From Treponema sp. (GTDB taxonomy: Bacteria > Spirochaetota > Spirochaetia > Treponematales > Breznakiellaceae), in the NCBI GenBank assembly GCA_031263265.1, contig JAISGE010000160.1, positions 1 to 13,078 of the forward strand: a DNA stretch of 13,078 nt. The letters run 5' to 3'. The position numbers and the translations under genes are program-made. Below the pieces are notes generated by a model that was not told the DNA's origin, did no database searches, and saw only the letters and a list, made by a program, of their open reading frames with translations. Numbering within the stretch: position 1 is the first letter of the stretch; each line of letters opens with the position of its first letter. Below are positions 1-7,480 of the stretch, one piece after another.

Positions 1-8
1 GACTCGCC

Positions 9-240
9 GGTGCAATCCACGCCCCCGCGCGGGGTGCGACTCTTGCTATTTCTTTTGAAACATACGGACTACAGGTTTCAATCCACGCACCCGCGCGGGG
101 TGCGACAAGGATTATCGAATATGCAAAACGGAATGAATTTAGGTTTCAAGCCACTCACCCGCGCGGGGTGCGACCCGGTACGGTAGAGAAATGGGAATGA
201 GGATAATTGTTTCAATCCACGCACCCGCGCGGGGTGCGAC
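9..240 (-). CRISPR. Type I-C-like CRISPR array, four repeats, leader-proximal end
   Basis: Four 32-base repeats lie at 9-40, 75-106, 143-174 and 209-240, separated by spacers of 34, 36 and 34 bases. The repeats at 75 and 209 are identical. The copy at 9 has three mismatches and the copy at 143 has two. Each has a GC-rich palindromic centre (CACCCGCGCGGGGTG) and begins GTTTCAATCC on the plus strand. In the reverse complement it ends in ATTGAAAC, the 3' handle typical of type I-C arrays, so the array should be transcribed from the minus strand. That places the leader in the AT-rich sequence to the right of 240, with older repeats to the left, beyond the window start. No cas gene is visible on the leader side, where type I-C cas genes usually lie. 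The spacers are distinct from each other, and I cannot assign their targets. Confidence 0.95.
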
Positions 241-376
241 GTACCCTATAATATCTCATTATCCTATAATAATTCAAGTCCCCAATGTGCGTACCTCTCG
301 GCAATATTCATCCCAGGGACACATTACTCCTTCCCTAGTTTGCCAAAAATCATATCCTATAAGGATTTAGATGTCA
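241..376 (-). promoter_or_regulatory. Probable CRISPR leader
   Basis: This AT-rich stretch abuts the perfect first repeat and shows no convincing gene. On the minus strand, reading towards the array, it contains two close copies of TTATAGG (within ATTATAGGATAATGAGATAT), which could supply a -10 element. The assignment rests on repeat orientation and position. A 16-codon open frame preceded by AAGGAG also lies on the minus strand here but is too short to call a gene. Confidence 0.5.
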
Positions 377-485
377 TGCGAACCTCCAGGGATTTTCTGT
401 ACCTTTGAGGTTCGCAGATTGAAACATGCTTACTTTGAAACTATTAGCTGATCCAGTTTCAAAACTCGATTACTTTTAAAGTAAT
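377..485. repeat. Cluster of three perfect inverted repeats
   Basis: Three hairpin-forming sequences sit side by side. The first is TGCGAACCTC at 377-386 with its exact complement at 407-416 and a 20-base loop. The second is TTTGAAACT at 434-442 with its complement at 455-463 and a 12-base loop. The third is ATTACTTT at 469-476 with its complement at 478-485 and a one-base centre. The second and third overlap the extreme 3' end of the truncated IS30 transposase frame, where homology to transposase has already ended. They may be remnants of transposon ends or a terminator cluster. None is followed by a clean T-run. Confidence 0.6.
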
Positions 486-759
486 GCCCTCCAAAGTATG
501 ATAGTGGGGGCTTGACCATGTTCCATGCTTCATCGGTTATTTTAAGGCGCGGACGCTGATTCCTTCTGGCTTCAAGGTGTCTGGCTTTGGTACGTATCGG
601 GTTGTACGTCCCCTTGTCCATGCCCTTTTCTACTTCACAGGTGATGCTGGACGGCCTTCGGTTCAGTGCAGATGCTATAGTCGAAGGTTTACGTCTTTCA
701 ACATATAACAGCCTGAAAATGTCCATCTGTTCTATCAAGGTCATTCTTTGATAACTCAT
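430..759 (-). pseudogene. Truncated IS30-family transposase (N-terminal part only)
   Basis: The 109-codon frame starts at the ATG at 759, preceded at good spacing by a strong TAGGAGG Shine-Dalgarno sequence. Residues 1-75 read as the N-terminal helix-turn-helix region of IS30-type transposases: MTLIEQMDIFRLL, then RRKPSTIASALNRRPSSI as the DNA-recognition segment, then the charged RTKARHLEARRNQRP stretch. Family members run to roughly 300-400 residues with a C-terminal DDE domain. Here the recognisable sequence stops near residue 85 (EAWNMVKP) and the last 25 residues look unrelated, so the catalytic domain is gone. The open frame continues upstream of the ATG into a hydrophobic sequence that I treat as the interrupted host gene. 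The product may still bind DNA but cannot transpose. Confidence 0.8.
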
Positions 760-809
760 CTTTCCTCCTAATATTATACTTTTTGCGTTAGGAATTGCCG
801 AGGACGCTA

Positions 810-1017
810 CAATACTATACAAACAAAAAATATTAAAAAATATAAGTATTAGACTATTTATAAAGAATAGTATTAATTCAGAAAGTGTTAAAGTATTTAT
901 ATTTTTTATAACCAATAGTACCGATGGTAATACGGAGATACTTATTATTGAGTATCCAATAACGAGGCCTATAAAAAACTAGTTCGGACATTTAAGATAT
1001 AGTTTATATTCTTCCAT
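810..1017 (-). pseudogene. Interrupted small membrane-protein gene
   Basis: The ATG at 1017 has a good ribosome site (TAGGAG, six bases upstream). It opens MEEYKLYLKCPN and then meets an in-frame TAG (981-979). The same frame continues with two strongly hydrophobic segments (FFIGLVIGYSIISISVLPSV and LILFFINSLILIFFNIFCLY), consistent with two membrane helices. It then runs without a stop into the IS30 transposase frame at 759. The junction lies near 810, where base composition changes and GTAGCGTCC (minus strand) could be the start of the IS end. What is seen is a continuous hydrophobic frame with one stop. That it is a gene killed by an IS insertion is inference. I do not recognise the family. 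Translation from a later start after the TAG cannot be excluded. Confidence 0.45.
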
Positions 1018-1091
1018 AAATTACTCCTATTTCATACTATCCCTTTCAAATAATATTGTAAAATAACATGGGCCCGTATTGCGCCTAGCTT

Positions 1092-1201
1092 CCGTAACGT
1101 TTGGGTGGACCCCGGAGGGCTTTGCGAAGCAAAGATCAGGGCTGCAAAAATGTGGGTTGAGCAGGGCGTAGGAATGAGCGTAGCGAATGACCAAGCCCTA
1201 C
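1092..1201. repeat. Compact structured intergenic repeat, attC-like or treponemal repeat
   Basis: This GC-rich island between two AT-rich genes begins two bases after the cysteine-poor decayed gene's stop region at 1207. It holds a perfect hairpin (CTTTGC, GAA loop, GCAAAG at 1120-1134) and two GAATGA copies at 1172 and 1185. It also holds GTTGAGC at 1156-1162, which fits the integron core consensus GTTRRRY, and CCGTAAC at 1092-1098, a poor match to the complementary core. The position directly 3' of a small gene resembles a cassette attC site. Against this, I see no extended L'/L''-type complementarity. It may instead be a dispersed intergenic repeat of this genome. Confidence 0.4.
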
Positions 1202-1206
1202 CATAA

Positions 1207-2002
1207 TTATTCCTCAATTCCATTTTCAATCATTTTTGCTATATCAGGGCTTAATTCCTTGCGTATTGACATAATAAAATTTTCAGTGGTTTTATCAGCC
1301 AACGCATCAAATAATTGAAGCATTTTTGATATTGTTTCATATCCATACTGCCGATATATACCGTTCGGGCGGCTTCCGTCATTTGTTTTAATAGACGGTA
1401 AATCATTATATTTCTGCAATTTGTCTTCAATAACAGAGTTAAATACCTCCATATTCCCATTGTTCAATTGAAACAATAACGCCGTCCATTCAGCCGTTGT
1501 TTCATTTAACCAGTCCTCCCATATAAATGCGTCAGCGCCTCTACACCAAGTATGCGCTATTTCTATCATTGGTAAAGCCTCCCAATACAATAAGAGATTC
1601 ACGGGAATATCCATTATACGCATTCCCATCAGGCAAAACGGCTAACGTGCCTTTTGAAAGACGATTTGTTTCAAATAAATTATTGCAAAAATCAGCGGCT
1701 TTAATGTATGCTTCAAAATAATTATTTGCCAATCCGTTATCATCGCTGTCATATACAAGATCCACAAAATCATTCTGAAGTAATTTTGGATCTTTATAAG
1801 CAAGAATATTACAATCTAAATCTCTGGGACGATACTCCCATGCTTGTTCAGTTTTATTATAATTTGCGTTAACTACATATGTGTAATAGGTGTCATGAAA
1901 TTTGACTTTTATATCCGCCTTTCCAAGGCTTATTTCATCTGGATACCATTAAAACTAAAAGCCAAAAAATAACCATATAAAAACACTGTTTATTTTTCTC
2001 AT
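1207..2002 (-). pseudogene. Decayed exported-protein gene with two in-frame stops and a frameshift
   Basis: Reading from the ATG at 2002 (TAGGAAG ribosome site, six bases away), the frame gives MRKINSVFIWLFFGF. This is a basic start plus hydrophobic run like a signal peptide. It is followed by TAG (1957-1955) and TAA (1951-1949), and then continues open in the same frame from WYPDEISLGKADIKVKFHDT through VDLVYDSDDNGLANNY to a stop at 1541. The sense continues in the neighbouring frame from about 1600 (IAHTWCRGADAFIWEDWL) to the stop at 1207. The shift corresponds to one extra base (or two lost) between about 1545 and 1630. Together these would make a protein of about 265 residues with a signal peptide. 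I do not recognise the family. Low GC and the adjacent repeat suggest acquired DNA. Three independent lesions make sequencing error an unlikely explanation. Confidence 0.6.
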
Positions 2003-2066
2003 ACATAACTTCCTATCCATTTATACCACCTTTGCCATTTTAGCTGTTTTTTATATTATAGGGGAG

Positions 2067-2098
2067 AAGCCGTCTAAAAATCTCATTCCAGACGGTTT
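2067..2098 (-). terminator. Possible hairpin terminator
   Basis: AAGCCGTCT at 2067-2075 pairs with AGACGGTTT at 2090-2098 (nine pairs, one G-T) around a 14-base loop. It lies 33 bases after the stop of the PAS-like gene on the minus strand. There is no strong T-run, so it may be a stabilising 3' hairpin rather than an intrinsic terminator. Confidence 0.4.
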
Positions 2099-2130
2099 CT
2101 TGGGAATAGTTTCCACACAATCCAGTGTGT

Positions 2131-2499
2131 TCAGTTTGATTCCTGCGGTTTATCGTTATCAATTGCCGTCGTAATAGCAAAATGAATGAAAAGATCCGGA
2201 TAGCCGTCTACCGGCAGCCAGTAAGTAATGATTTCTCTTCCATAAAAATTAAGTTTCTTAAACATCGACTGTTGTGTACTCATTACCTGATTTGCCAAAC
2301 AGCCTTGATGATCTTCGGGCTTCCCGCGGGTGGAACACTTGGTTCCTTTCGAACGCCCCAATTTTAGACTTGCCTTATTTAAGGCAATGACTTCCCGATT
2401 TTTGTAAGTCAGTTGAACCGCTTCCGGGAAATTGCCCCACATAAGCTGGAAGGCTTTTTCCAATGCATCCAATTCACTTTGTGGAATAGCTACACCCAT
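2131..2499 (-). CDS. Small PAS-like sensor protein
   Basis: I chose the ATG at 2499 (122 residues) because AAGGTGG lies eight bases upstream. A GTG at 2511 overlaps that site and is less likely. The sequence resembles a single PAS fold: an amphipathic N-terminal helix (QSELDALEKAFQLMWGNFPE), a beta segment with the PAS-like VIALNKASLKLG, then a central helix and a final sheet (ITYWLPVDGYPDLFIHF). Cys55 and Cys67 and His64, in GTKC...HQGC, could bind metal or act as redox groups. There is no attached kinase, HTH or other output domain, so it would act through a partner. It is divergent from the RACo-like gene and shares a 130-base intergenic region with it, which suggests a functional or regulatory link. 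The PAS call is by pattern only. Confidence 0.6.
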   Translation of the reverse strand: MGVAIPQSELDALEKAFQLMWGNFPEAVQLTYKNREVIALNKASLKLGRSKGTKCSTRGKPEDHQGCLANQVMSTQQSMFKKLNFYGREIITYWLPVDGYPDLFIHFAITTAIDNDKPQESN

Positions 2500-2613
2500 A
2501 TCAATGACCACCTTCGTTATTTATTTTTGGTAAAAGACCCCTTTTTAATAAACTATTTTTATAAAATTGTCAATGTCATTTGTCCGTTTGATCTACGTTT
2601 TTTTCAAAAAGTG

Positions 2614-2622
2614 TGATAGACT
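2614..2622 (+). promoter_or_regulatory. Possible extended -10 for the RACo-like gene
   Basis: TGATAGACT fits an extended -10 (TGn + TAGACT). It would place the transcription start at about 2628-2629, on the start codon itself, giving a leaderless mRNA. This agrees with the absence of a ribosome site. No good -35 is visible. Confidence 0.3.
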
Positions 2623-2628
2623 ATAAAA

Positions 2629-4422
2629 ATGCATCTTAATACACTACGGATTAGCGTCATCGTTGGTGATAAAGCCCGCGAAATAACTATATCAGAAGAA
2701 GAAGCGGGTAACAAAAGCCTCTTGCAGCACTTACAAGATAACGGCATATACCTTCCAGCCTTATGCGGCGGACACGGAAGCTGCGGAAAATGTGCGGTAA
2801 AAGTGGTCTCTGGATTGCTGAAAGCCTCTGATGCAGATGAATCCTATTTTGCCCCCGCTGCTATGAGTGCAGGGTTCCGCCTTGCCTGCACTGCCTATCC
2901 TACGGAACCTATCCGTATTGTCCTTCCGGATACCCATGAAGAGCAGTTTTCGGTGGTCAGCCATTTTGAGGCCCTTGATCGTATCGTCATCAAGAACCTG
3001 GATAGGGAACGTATACCCATTGAAAAAAGCCCGGTAAGTTTCGCCCGGCAAGTGAACCCTGCGCAAAGCGGTATGGTTTCTCTTCATGAGTTGGAAAAGA
3101 TCGCTAGACTTGCAGAACAAACCCAGTACAACACCGGTAAAAACAAGGTGTATGTATATCGGGACAAGGAAACTATCCTACATATCAGCGATAAGCCTAA
3201 GGACCTCTACGCCATTGGCATTGATATAGGCACGACCACCCTGGCCTTGGCATTGGTCAACCTTCAAACGGGAACCATCCAGGGGCGGCTTTCCCTGGTG
3301 AATAAGCAGCGGGAATATGGCGCGGACCTTATATCCCGGATACAGCGCGCCAATGACGGGGATCTACCCCGGCTGAGTCAACGGATCCGGGAACAAATCG
3401 GGGAGGCAGTAATTACGCTTTGCCACACCAGTGCTATCGAGGCTTTGGATGTGGTGAAGATGGCTATTGCGGGAAACACCACCATGCTCCATTTCCTTTT
3501 GAACCTCCGCTGCGATACCCTGGGGTATTATCCTTTTACGCCGATTACCTTGGATAGGGTTTCTTTTTATTACGATGAAGTTTTTACCGGCCCCCTATCG
3601 TGCAAGGTGGATGTGCTGCCCGGTATTTCTACCTACGTGGGCGCGGATATTACCGCAGGGATCCTCTGCTCTAACCTGTACCGCAGTTCTGAGCCGGTCC
3701 TGCTGCTGGACATCGGTACCAATGGTGAAATGGCCCTCTTCATACCAGCTCACGGTCCCGGGGGTGCTGGTAAGATCCTGGCGGCTGCGACTGCTGCAGG
3801 ACCGGCCTTTGAAGGGGGTAATATACTCTGGGGAACCGGCAGTGTACCTGGGGCCATTGCATCGGTGTCGTATCAATCAGGGGGCTTTGCAGTACAAACC
3901 ATTGATAACCAGGATCCTATCGGTATCTGTGGTTCCGGGGTCGTGGATACGGTGTATGCAGGCCTCACCCATAAGCTCATCCTTCCCAACGGCAGATTGC
4001 GTGACCAGACTACCGGGCTTTTCCTTGCCAAGACCGCAGATGGGCAGGATATCCTCTTTTGTCAAAAGGACGTCCGGGAACTGCAACTCGGTAAAAGCGC
4101 GATCCGATCTGGTATGGATGCCCTTCTTCACCAGAGTGGGCTGAGGTATGAGGATATACAACAGGTGTTTGTGGCAGGCGGTTTTGGGTTTAAGCTCCCT
4201 GTTGCCAGCGGGGTAGGTATAGGGCTTATCCCCCAAGCCTTGGAGTCAAAGATACGGCTCATAGGAAACAGCGCGCTGGGGGGAACCATCAGGTATTTGC
4301 TCGACCGGGATACGTCTGAAATCTTACCGCAGATCCTGAGTATATCGGAAGAATTCAGTTTGAGTGGAGATCCCTATTTTAACCAGCTCTTTATCCAAAA
4401 CCTCCAGCTGACTTCGGACTGA
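2629..4422 (+). CDS. RACo-family reductive activator: [2Fe-2S] ferredoxin domain plus ASKHA ATPase-like domain
   Basis: This 597-residue cytoplasmic protein has a plant-type [2Fe-2S] domain at residues 5-100, with Cys46, Cys52, Cys55 and Cys87 as ligands in CGGHGSCGKC and RLACTAYP. A linker follows, then from about 193 an ASKHA fold with phosphate-binding loops DIGTTT (199-204) and DIGTNGE (361-367), plus GNTTM, YVGADITAGI and AAGPAFEGGNI. This architecture is that of RACo/RamA-type activators, which use ATP and a low-potential electron to return inactive Co(II) corrinoid proteins to Co(I). In acetogens they serve the corrinoid iron-sulfur protein or methyltransferase corrinoid proteins. Which target applies is not shown here, as no corrinoid protein or methyltransferase gene is adjacent. 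No Shine-Dalgarno sequence precedes the ATG, and a possible extended -10 ends seven bases before it. Confidence 0.88.
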   Translation: MHLNTLRISVIVGDKAREITISEEEAGNKSLLQHLQDNGIYLPALCGGHGSCGKCAVKVVSGLLKASDADESYFAPAAMSAGFRLACTAYPTEPIRIVLPDTHEEQFSVVSHFEALDRIVIKNLDRERIPIEKSPVSFARQVNPAQSGMVSLHELEKIARLAEQTQYNTGKNKVYVYRDKETILHISDKPKDLYAIGIDIGTTTLALALVNLQTGTIQGRLSLVNKQREYGADLISRIQRANDGDLPRLSQRIREQIGEAVITLCHTSAIEALDVVKMAIAGNTTMLHFLLNLRCDTLGYYPFTPITLDRVSFYYDEVFTGPLSCKVDVLPGISTYVGADITAGILCSNLYRSSEPVLLLDIGTNGEMALFIPAHGPGGAGKILAAATAAGPAFEGGNILWGTGSVPGAIASVSYQSGGFAVQTIDNQDPIGICGSGVVDTVYAGLTHKLILPNGRLRDQTTGLFLAKTADGQDILFCQKDVRELQLGKSAIRSGMDALLHQSGLRYEDIQQVFVAGGFGFKLPVASGVGIGLIPQALESKIRLIGNSALGGTIRYLLDRDTSEILPQILSISEEFSLSGDPYFNQLFIQNLQLTSD

Positions 4423-4428
4423 TAGACC

Positions 4429-4466
4429 AAGTCTTCATCCCGGATGATGAGTGTGGACTTTTACTT
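4429..4466 (+). terminator. Possible terminator after the RACo-like gene
   Basis: AAGTC at 4429-4433 pairs with GACTT at 4456-4460. Inside it TCATC (4435-4439) pairs with GATGA (4443-4447), and a T-rich run (TTTACTTT) follows. It lies between two convergent genes, as expected, but the outer stem is weak. Confidence 0.35.
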
Positions 4467-4483
4467 TATACCAGTTCTACAGG

Positions 4484-5956
4484 TTACGGGGTTTGTATAA
4501 GCAATTCAATCTGGGCGCCTACTATCTTAGGGTCTGCCCGTCCGCCGGTCTGTTCCAAGACCCGGCCCACCAAATACGCGCTCAGGCTTCGTTGCCGTTT
4601 CTGGTTCCCCTCAGCCCGGGCTGCCTGGGCCTGGACAAACACTGCGGCTTCAGCCCTATACACCGCCTCCACCACCTTTCCAATCTGCACAGGATCGGAA
4701 AGCTGCTCCCAACCAGCTTCCCGAATAAGCGCTTCAGGTTCCCGATCCTCCGCAATGACCCGATCCATAGCTTGTTTCCCGTTCTTCATAGACACCTGTC
4801 CTCGGGCAACCATCACCACGAGCGTCGCAAGCCACTGGGGCTTGAGCCTAAAAGACCCGATGCTTGAAAGCCCTTCACGGCCCAGGATGTGCTTAATATC
4901 CGTAAGCACCCAGTTGGCAATCCTGCCTGCTCCGTCCCGGGTATCCAAACCCTGGGCTTTTGCCGCGGCTACCGCCTCCTCAAAATAATCCGCCAGGGCC
5001 TTTTCATCGCAGATGAGTTCCGCCTGTTCCCTGTTTAGGCCATAGTCCTGTTCAAAGCGCTTCATCCGGGGAGCGGGAAGCTCCACCAGGGCAGCCTCCA
5101 CTGAAGTGAGAAAAGCCTTGTCCGGGGTAAACACCGGTAAATCAGGCTCCGGGAAGTACCGGTAATCCTGGGCATTCTCCTTGGTCCGCATAGGCTCGGT
5201 CTGATCTCGGTTTTCATTCCAGAGCCGGGTTTCCTGGGTAACGGTCTTGGCTTGATCGAGCAGATCCCCTTGACGTTTTATCTCATAGTTAAGTCCCAGT
5301 CGTACAAACCGGGAGGAGTTAAGGTTCTTGATCTCCACTTTTTTGCCAAGTCCCTTGCCGGGCAGGTTTATCGACACATTGGCGTCTGCCCGGAGGGAAC
5401 CTTCCTCCATATTGCCGTCGCAGACCCCCAGGTACCGAACCGTACGGCGGAGTTGCTGGATGAAAAGCTCTGCTTCCTCCCCGGTCTCCATATCCGGCTC
5501 AGTAACAATCTCCAAGAGGGACACCCCCGCCCGATTATAGTCCAAAAGGGATACCGTACCGGTGTGGATCATCTTGCCTGCATCCTCCTCCAGATGGCAC
5601 TCCTTGATCCGCACCTGTTTCTTGATGTTCCTGCCCTCAAGCATCACATACCCTTCCTGACCCAGGGGCGAACCGAACTGGGAAATCTGATAGTTCTTGG
5701 GCATATCAGGGTAGAAATACTGCTTCCGCTCGAACCATGTTTTTTCCGGGATACGGCAGTTCAAGGCCCGGGCTACGGTGCAACCCATACGCATAGCCTC
5801 AAGATTAAGGGAAGGGAGCACCCCTGGATAACCCATACAAACCGGGCATACGTTAGTATTAGGCTCGTCTCCAAAGGCAGAACGGCACGCACAAAAGACT
5901 TTGGTTTTGGTTAAAAGGTGGATATGGACTTCAAGTCCGATGAATGACTGGTACAT
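4484..5956 (-). CDS. gatB: Aspartyl/glutamyl-tRNA(Asn/Gln) amidotransferase subunit B
   Basis: This 490-residue protein has the family's usual length. GatB carries the kinase-like domain that phosphorylates the misacylated Glu or Asp on tRNA(Gln) or tRNA(Asn), so that GatA-derived ammonia can amidate it. The N-terminus shows the hallmark IGLEVHIHL and the zinc-type cysteine set Cys22-x-Cys24...Cys37-x2-Cys40 (FCACRS, NVCPVC), followed by GYPGVLPSLN. Other typical motifs are EDAGKMIHTG, DYNRAGVSLLEIVTEPD, GSLRADANVS and KVEIKNLNS. The C-terminal part from about 340 is the helical GatB/YqeY tRNA-binding tail. AAGGAG precedes the ATG at good spacing. It is third in gatC-gatA-gatB, 27 bases after gatA. 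Nothing is missing or broken. Confidence 0.97.
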   Translation of the reverse strand: MYQSFIGLEVHIHLLTKTKVFCACRSAFGDEPNTNVCPVCMGYPGVLPSLNLEAMRMGCTVARALNCRIPEKTWFERKQYFYPDMPKNYQISQFGSPLGQEGYVMLEGRNIKKQVRIKECHLEEDAGKMIHTGTVSLLDYNRAGVSLLEIVTEPDMETGEEAELFIQQLRRTVRYLGVCDGNMEEGSLRADANVSINLPGKGLGKKVEIKNLNSSRFVRLGLNYEIKRQGDLLDQAKTVTQETRLWNENRDQTEPMRTKENAQDYRYFPEPDLPVFTPDKAFLTSVEAALVELPAPRMKRFEQDYGLNREQAELICDEKALADYFEEAVAAAKAQGLDTRDGAGRIANWVLTDIKHILGREGLSSIGSFRLKPQWLATLVVMVARGQVSMKNGKQAMDRVIAEDREPEALIREAGWEQLSDPVQIGKVVEAVYRAEAAVFVQAQAARAEGNQKRQRSLSAYLVGRVLEQTGGRADPKIVGAQIELLIQTP

Positions 5957-5983
5957 GGATGCTCCTTGTGTTTCCTCTTTTTT

Positions 5984-7471
5984 TCAAGGCCAAAATGCCT
6001 GATAGCCTGCAGGATGGGGGAAGGGATGGGCCTGTTCGTAGGCTTCAACCATATCCAGAAGCGCGGCTTCGGAAAAGGCCCGGCCTAAAAGCTGAACCCC
6101 CACGGGAAGGCCCCCGGCAAGATCCACGGGAAAGGCCAATGCTGGAAGCCCTGCCAGGTTAGCGCAGCAGGTGTAGAGATCCGCAGCTTTTTGGGCAAAG
6201 GGAGAGAGGGCCGCTCCCGTATCCCCCCGGCCAAAGGCCCTGGTGGGAAAGACCGGCATGAGGATTGCGTCGCAGCGAGGGGCGTCGCGGTCCTGGTATT
6301 CCGCGCCGCCGAGTAGTTCCTCAAAGCTGCGACGGATTCCCGCCCGAATCCGCTGGGCCTGCAAGTAGTAACGATCCTGAAAGCCTGAGCGCAGGACAAA
6401 GGTTCCCAGAAGGATACGGAGTTTAACCTCCGGGCCAAAACCAGCTTCCCGGGTCTTGTCAATAAGATCATCGGGGTTTTCCGCCCAAGGGGGCCTCCTG
6501 CCGTAACGAACCCCGTCAAACCGCGCGAGGTTAGCGCTGGCTTCTGCGGTGGCAATGGTATAATACGCAGGAACCCCGTATTTGAGGCTGGGGATGTTTA
6601 CCTCCACCAGGCGGTGGCCCAATGCGGCAAGCCGTGTTTTAGCAAGCTCAAAACCCTGCCGGACTTCCTTTTCTAGTAAGGCTGCCTGGGCTGCGGTTTC
6701 CCTGGTTCCTGGACTCCCCTCTATGCTCGCGGCAGTTGCGGCAAGGGCTTGAGCAATGGCCTCTGCGGAAAGTACCCCGATCACCTTGGGACTTCCTGCC
6801 CGGTCATTGCCATAGAGCGGCGCTGCACCGGCAGGGGCATCCTGGGAGGTCTGATCAAGAGGGTCTTTCCCCCGGATCGCGGCAAAAACCGCCCGGCACC
6901 GGGCCGAGGTATCCGCGAGGATACCGATGCTTTCCAGGCTTGAGGCATAGGCCACGAGGCCGTACCGGGAAACCGCGCCGTAACTTGGCTTCAAGCCGAG
7001 CACCCCGCAGAAAGACGCAGGCTGCCGAACCGATCCACCCGTATCCGAACCCAGGGCAAAGGGCACGATCCCGGCGGCAACCGCGGCAGCAGAGCCGCCG
7101 GAAGAACCGCCAGGCACCCGGCTGGTATCCCAAGGATTGTTGGTCTGTTTGATCGCGGAATTATCCGTGGAAGATCCCATACCGAATTCGTCCAGGTTGG
7201 TTTTTCCCAAGACCCAGGCCCCTGCAGCTTCAAGTTTCTGCACTGCAGTAGCCGTATAGGGGGCACGGAGTTCTTCCAGGAGTTTAGAGCCGCAGCTTAA
7301 AGAAAAGCCCTTTACTGCAATGTTGTCCTTTACCGCAAAGGGAAGCCCTGCAAGTCCTTTTGCCTGGGGTTCGGGCATGGGACACAGGGCGCTCATTTCG
7401 ATGAATGCATTGATCCGTTCTTCCCATTGGGTACAATATGCCCGGTATGTTTCGGGCGCCGTAGATGCCAT
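5984..7471 (-). CDS. gatA: Aspartyl/glutamyl-tRNA amidotransferase subunit A
   Basis: This 495-residue amidase-signature enzyme releases ammonia from glutamine for the GatCAB transamidation. The catalytic Ser-cisSer-Lys triad is intact: Lys48 in PFAVKDN, Ser123 in VPGGSSGGSAA, and nucleophile Ser147 in GSDTGGSVRQP. Their spacing matches that known for GatA. The substrate-channel region (GVLGLKPSYGAVSRYGLVAY) follows. Around residues 220-260 there is an alanine/glutamine-rich stretch (AQALAATAASIEGSPG...) that looks like a lineage-specific insertion. GGGAGG lies seven bases before the ATG. It follows gatC by nine bases and is co-transcribed with it. The GC-rich codon use matches its neighbours gatB and gatC, unlike the AT-rich islands on either side. 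Confidence 0.97.
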   Translation of the reverse strand: MASTAPETYRAYCTQWEERINAFIEMSALCPMPEPQAKGLAGLPFAVKDNIAVKGFSLSCGSKLLEELRAPYTATAVQKLEAAGAWVLGKTNLDEFGMGSSTDNSAIKQTNNPWDTSRVPGGSSGGSAAAVAAGIVPFALGSDTGGSVRQPASFCGVLGLKPSYGAVSRYGLVAYASSLESIGILADTSARCRAVFAAIRGKDPLDQTSQDAPAGAAPLYGNDRAGSPKVIGVLSAEAIAQALAATAASIEGSPGTRETAAQAALLEKEVRQGFELAKTRLAALGHRLVEVNIPSLKYGVPAYYTIATAEASANLARFDGVRYGRRPPWAENPDDLIDKTREAGFGPEVKLRILLGTFVLRSGFQDRYYLQAQRIRAGIRRSFEELLGGAEYQDRDAPRCDAILMPVFPTRAFGRGDTGAALSPFAQKAADLYTCCANLAGLPALAFPVDLAGGLPVGVQLLGRAFSEAALLDMVEAYEQAHPFPHPAGYQAFWP

Positions 7472-7480
7472 AGTTCCTCC

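Noticed and set aside
241..340. 16-codon minus-strand peptide frame (MCPWDEYCREVRTLGT) beside the CRISPR leader
   Set aside because: It is too short to support, and its AAGGAG is too close to the ATG; more likely part of the leader.
3575..4144. Long 189-codon plus-strand frame inside the RACo-like gene
   Set aside because: It is an out-of-frame shadow of the 597-residue gene, with no protein-family features.
5252..5914. 220-codon plus-strand frame opposite gatB
   Set aside because: It is the antisense shadow of a clearly conserved gatB, with a composition typical of complementary-strand artefacts.
6736..7152. 138-codon arginine/proline-rich plus-strand frame opposite gatA
   Set aside because: It is an antisense shadow caused by GC-rich codons; the composition is not that of a real protein.
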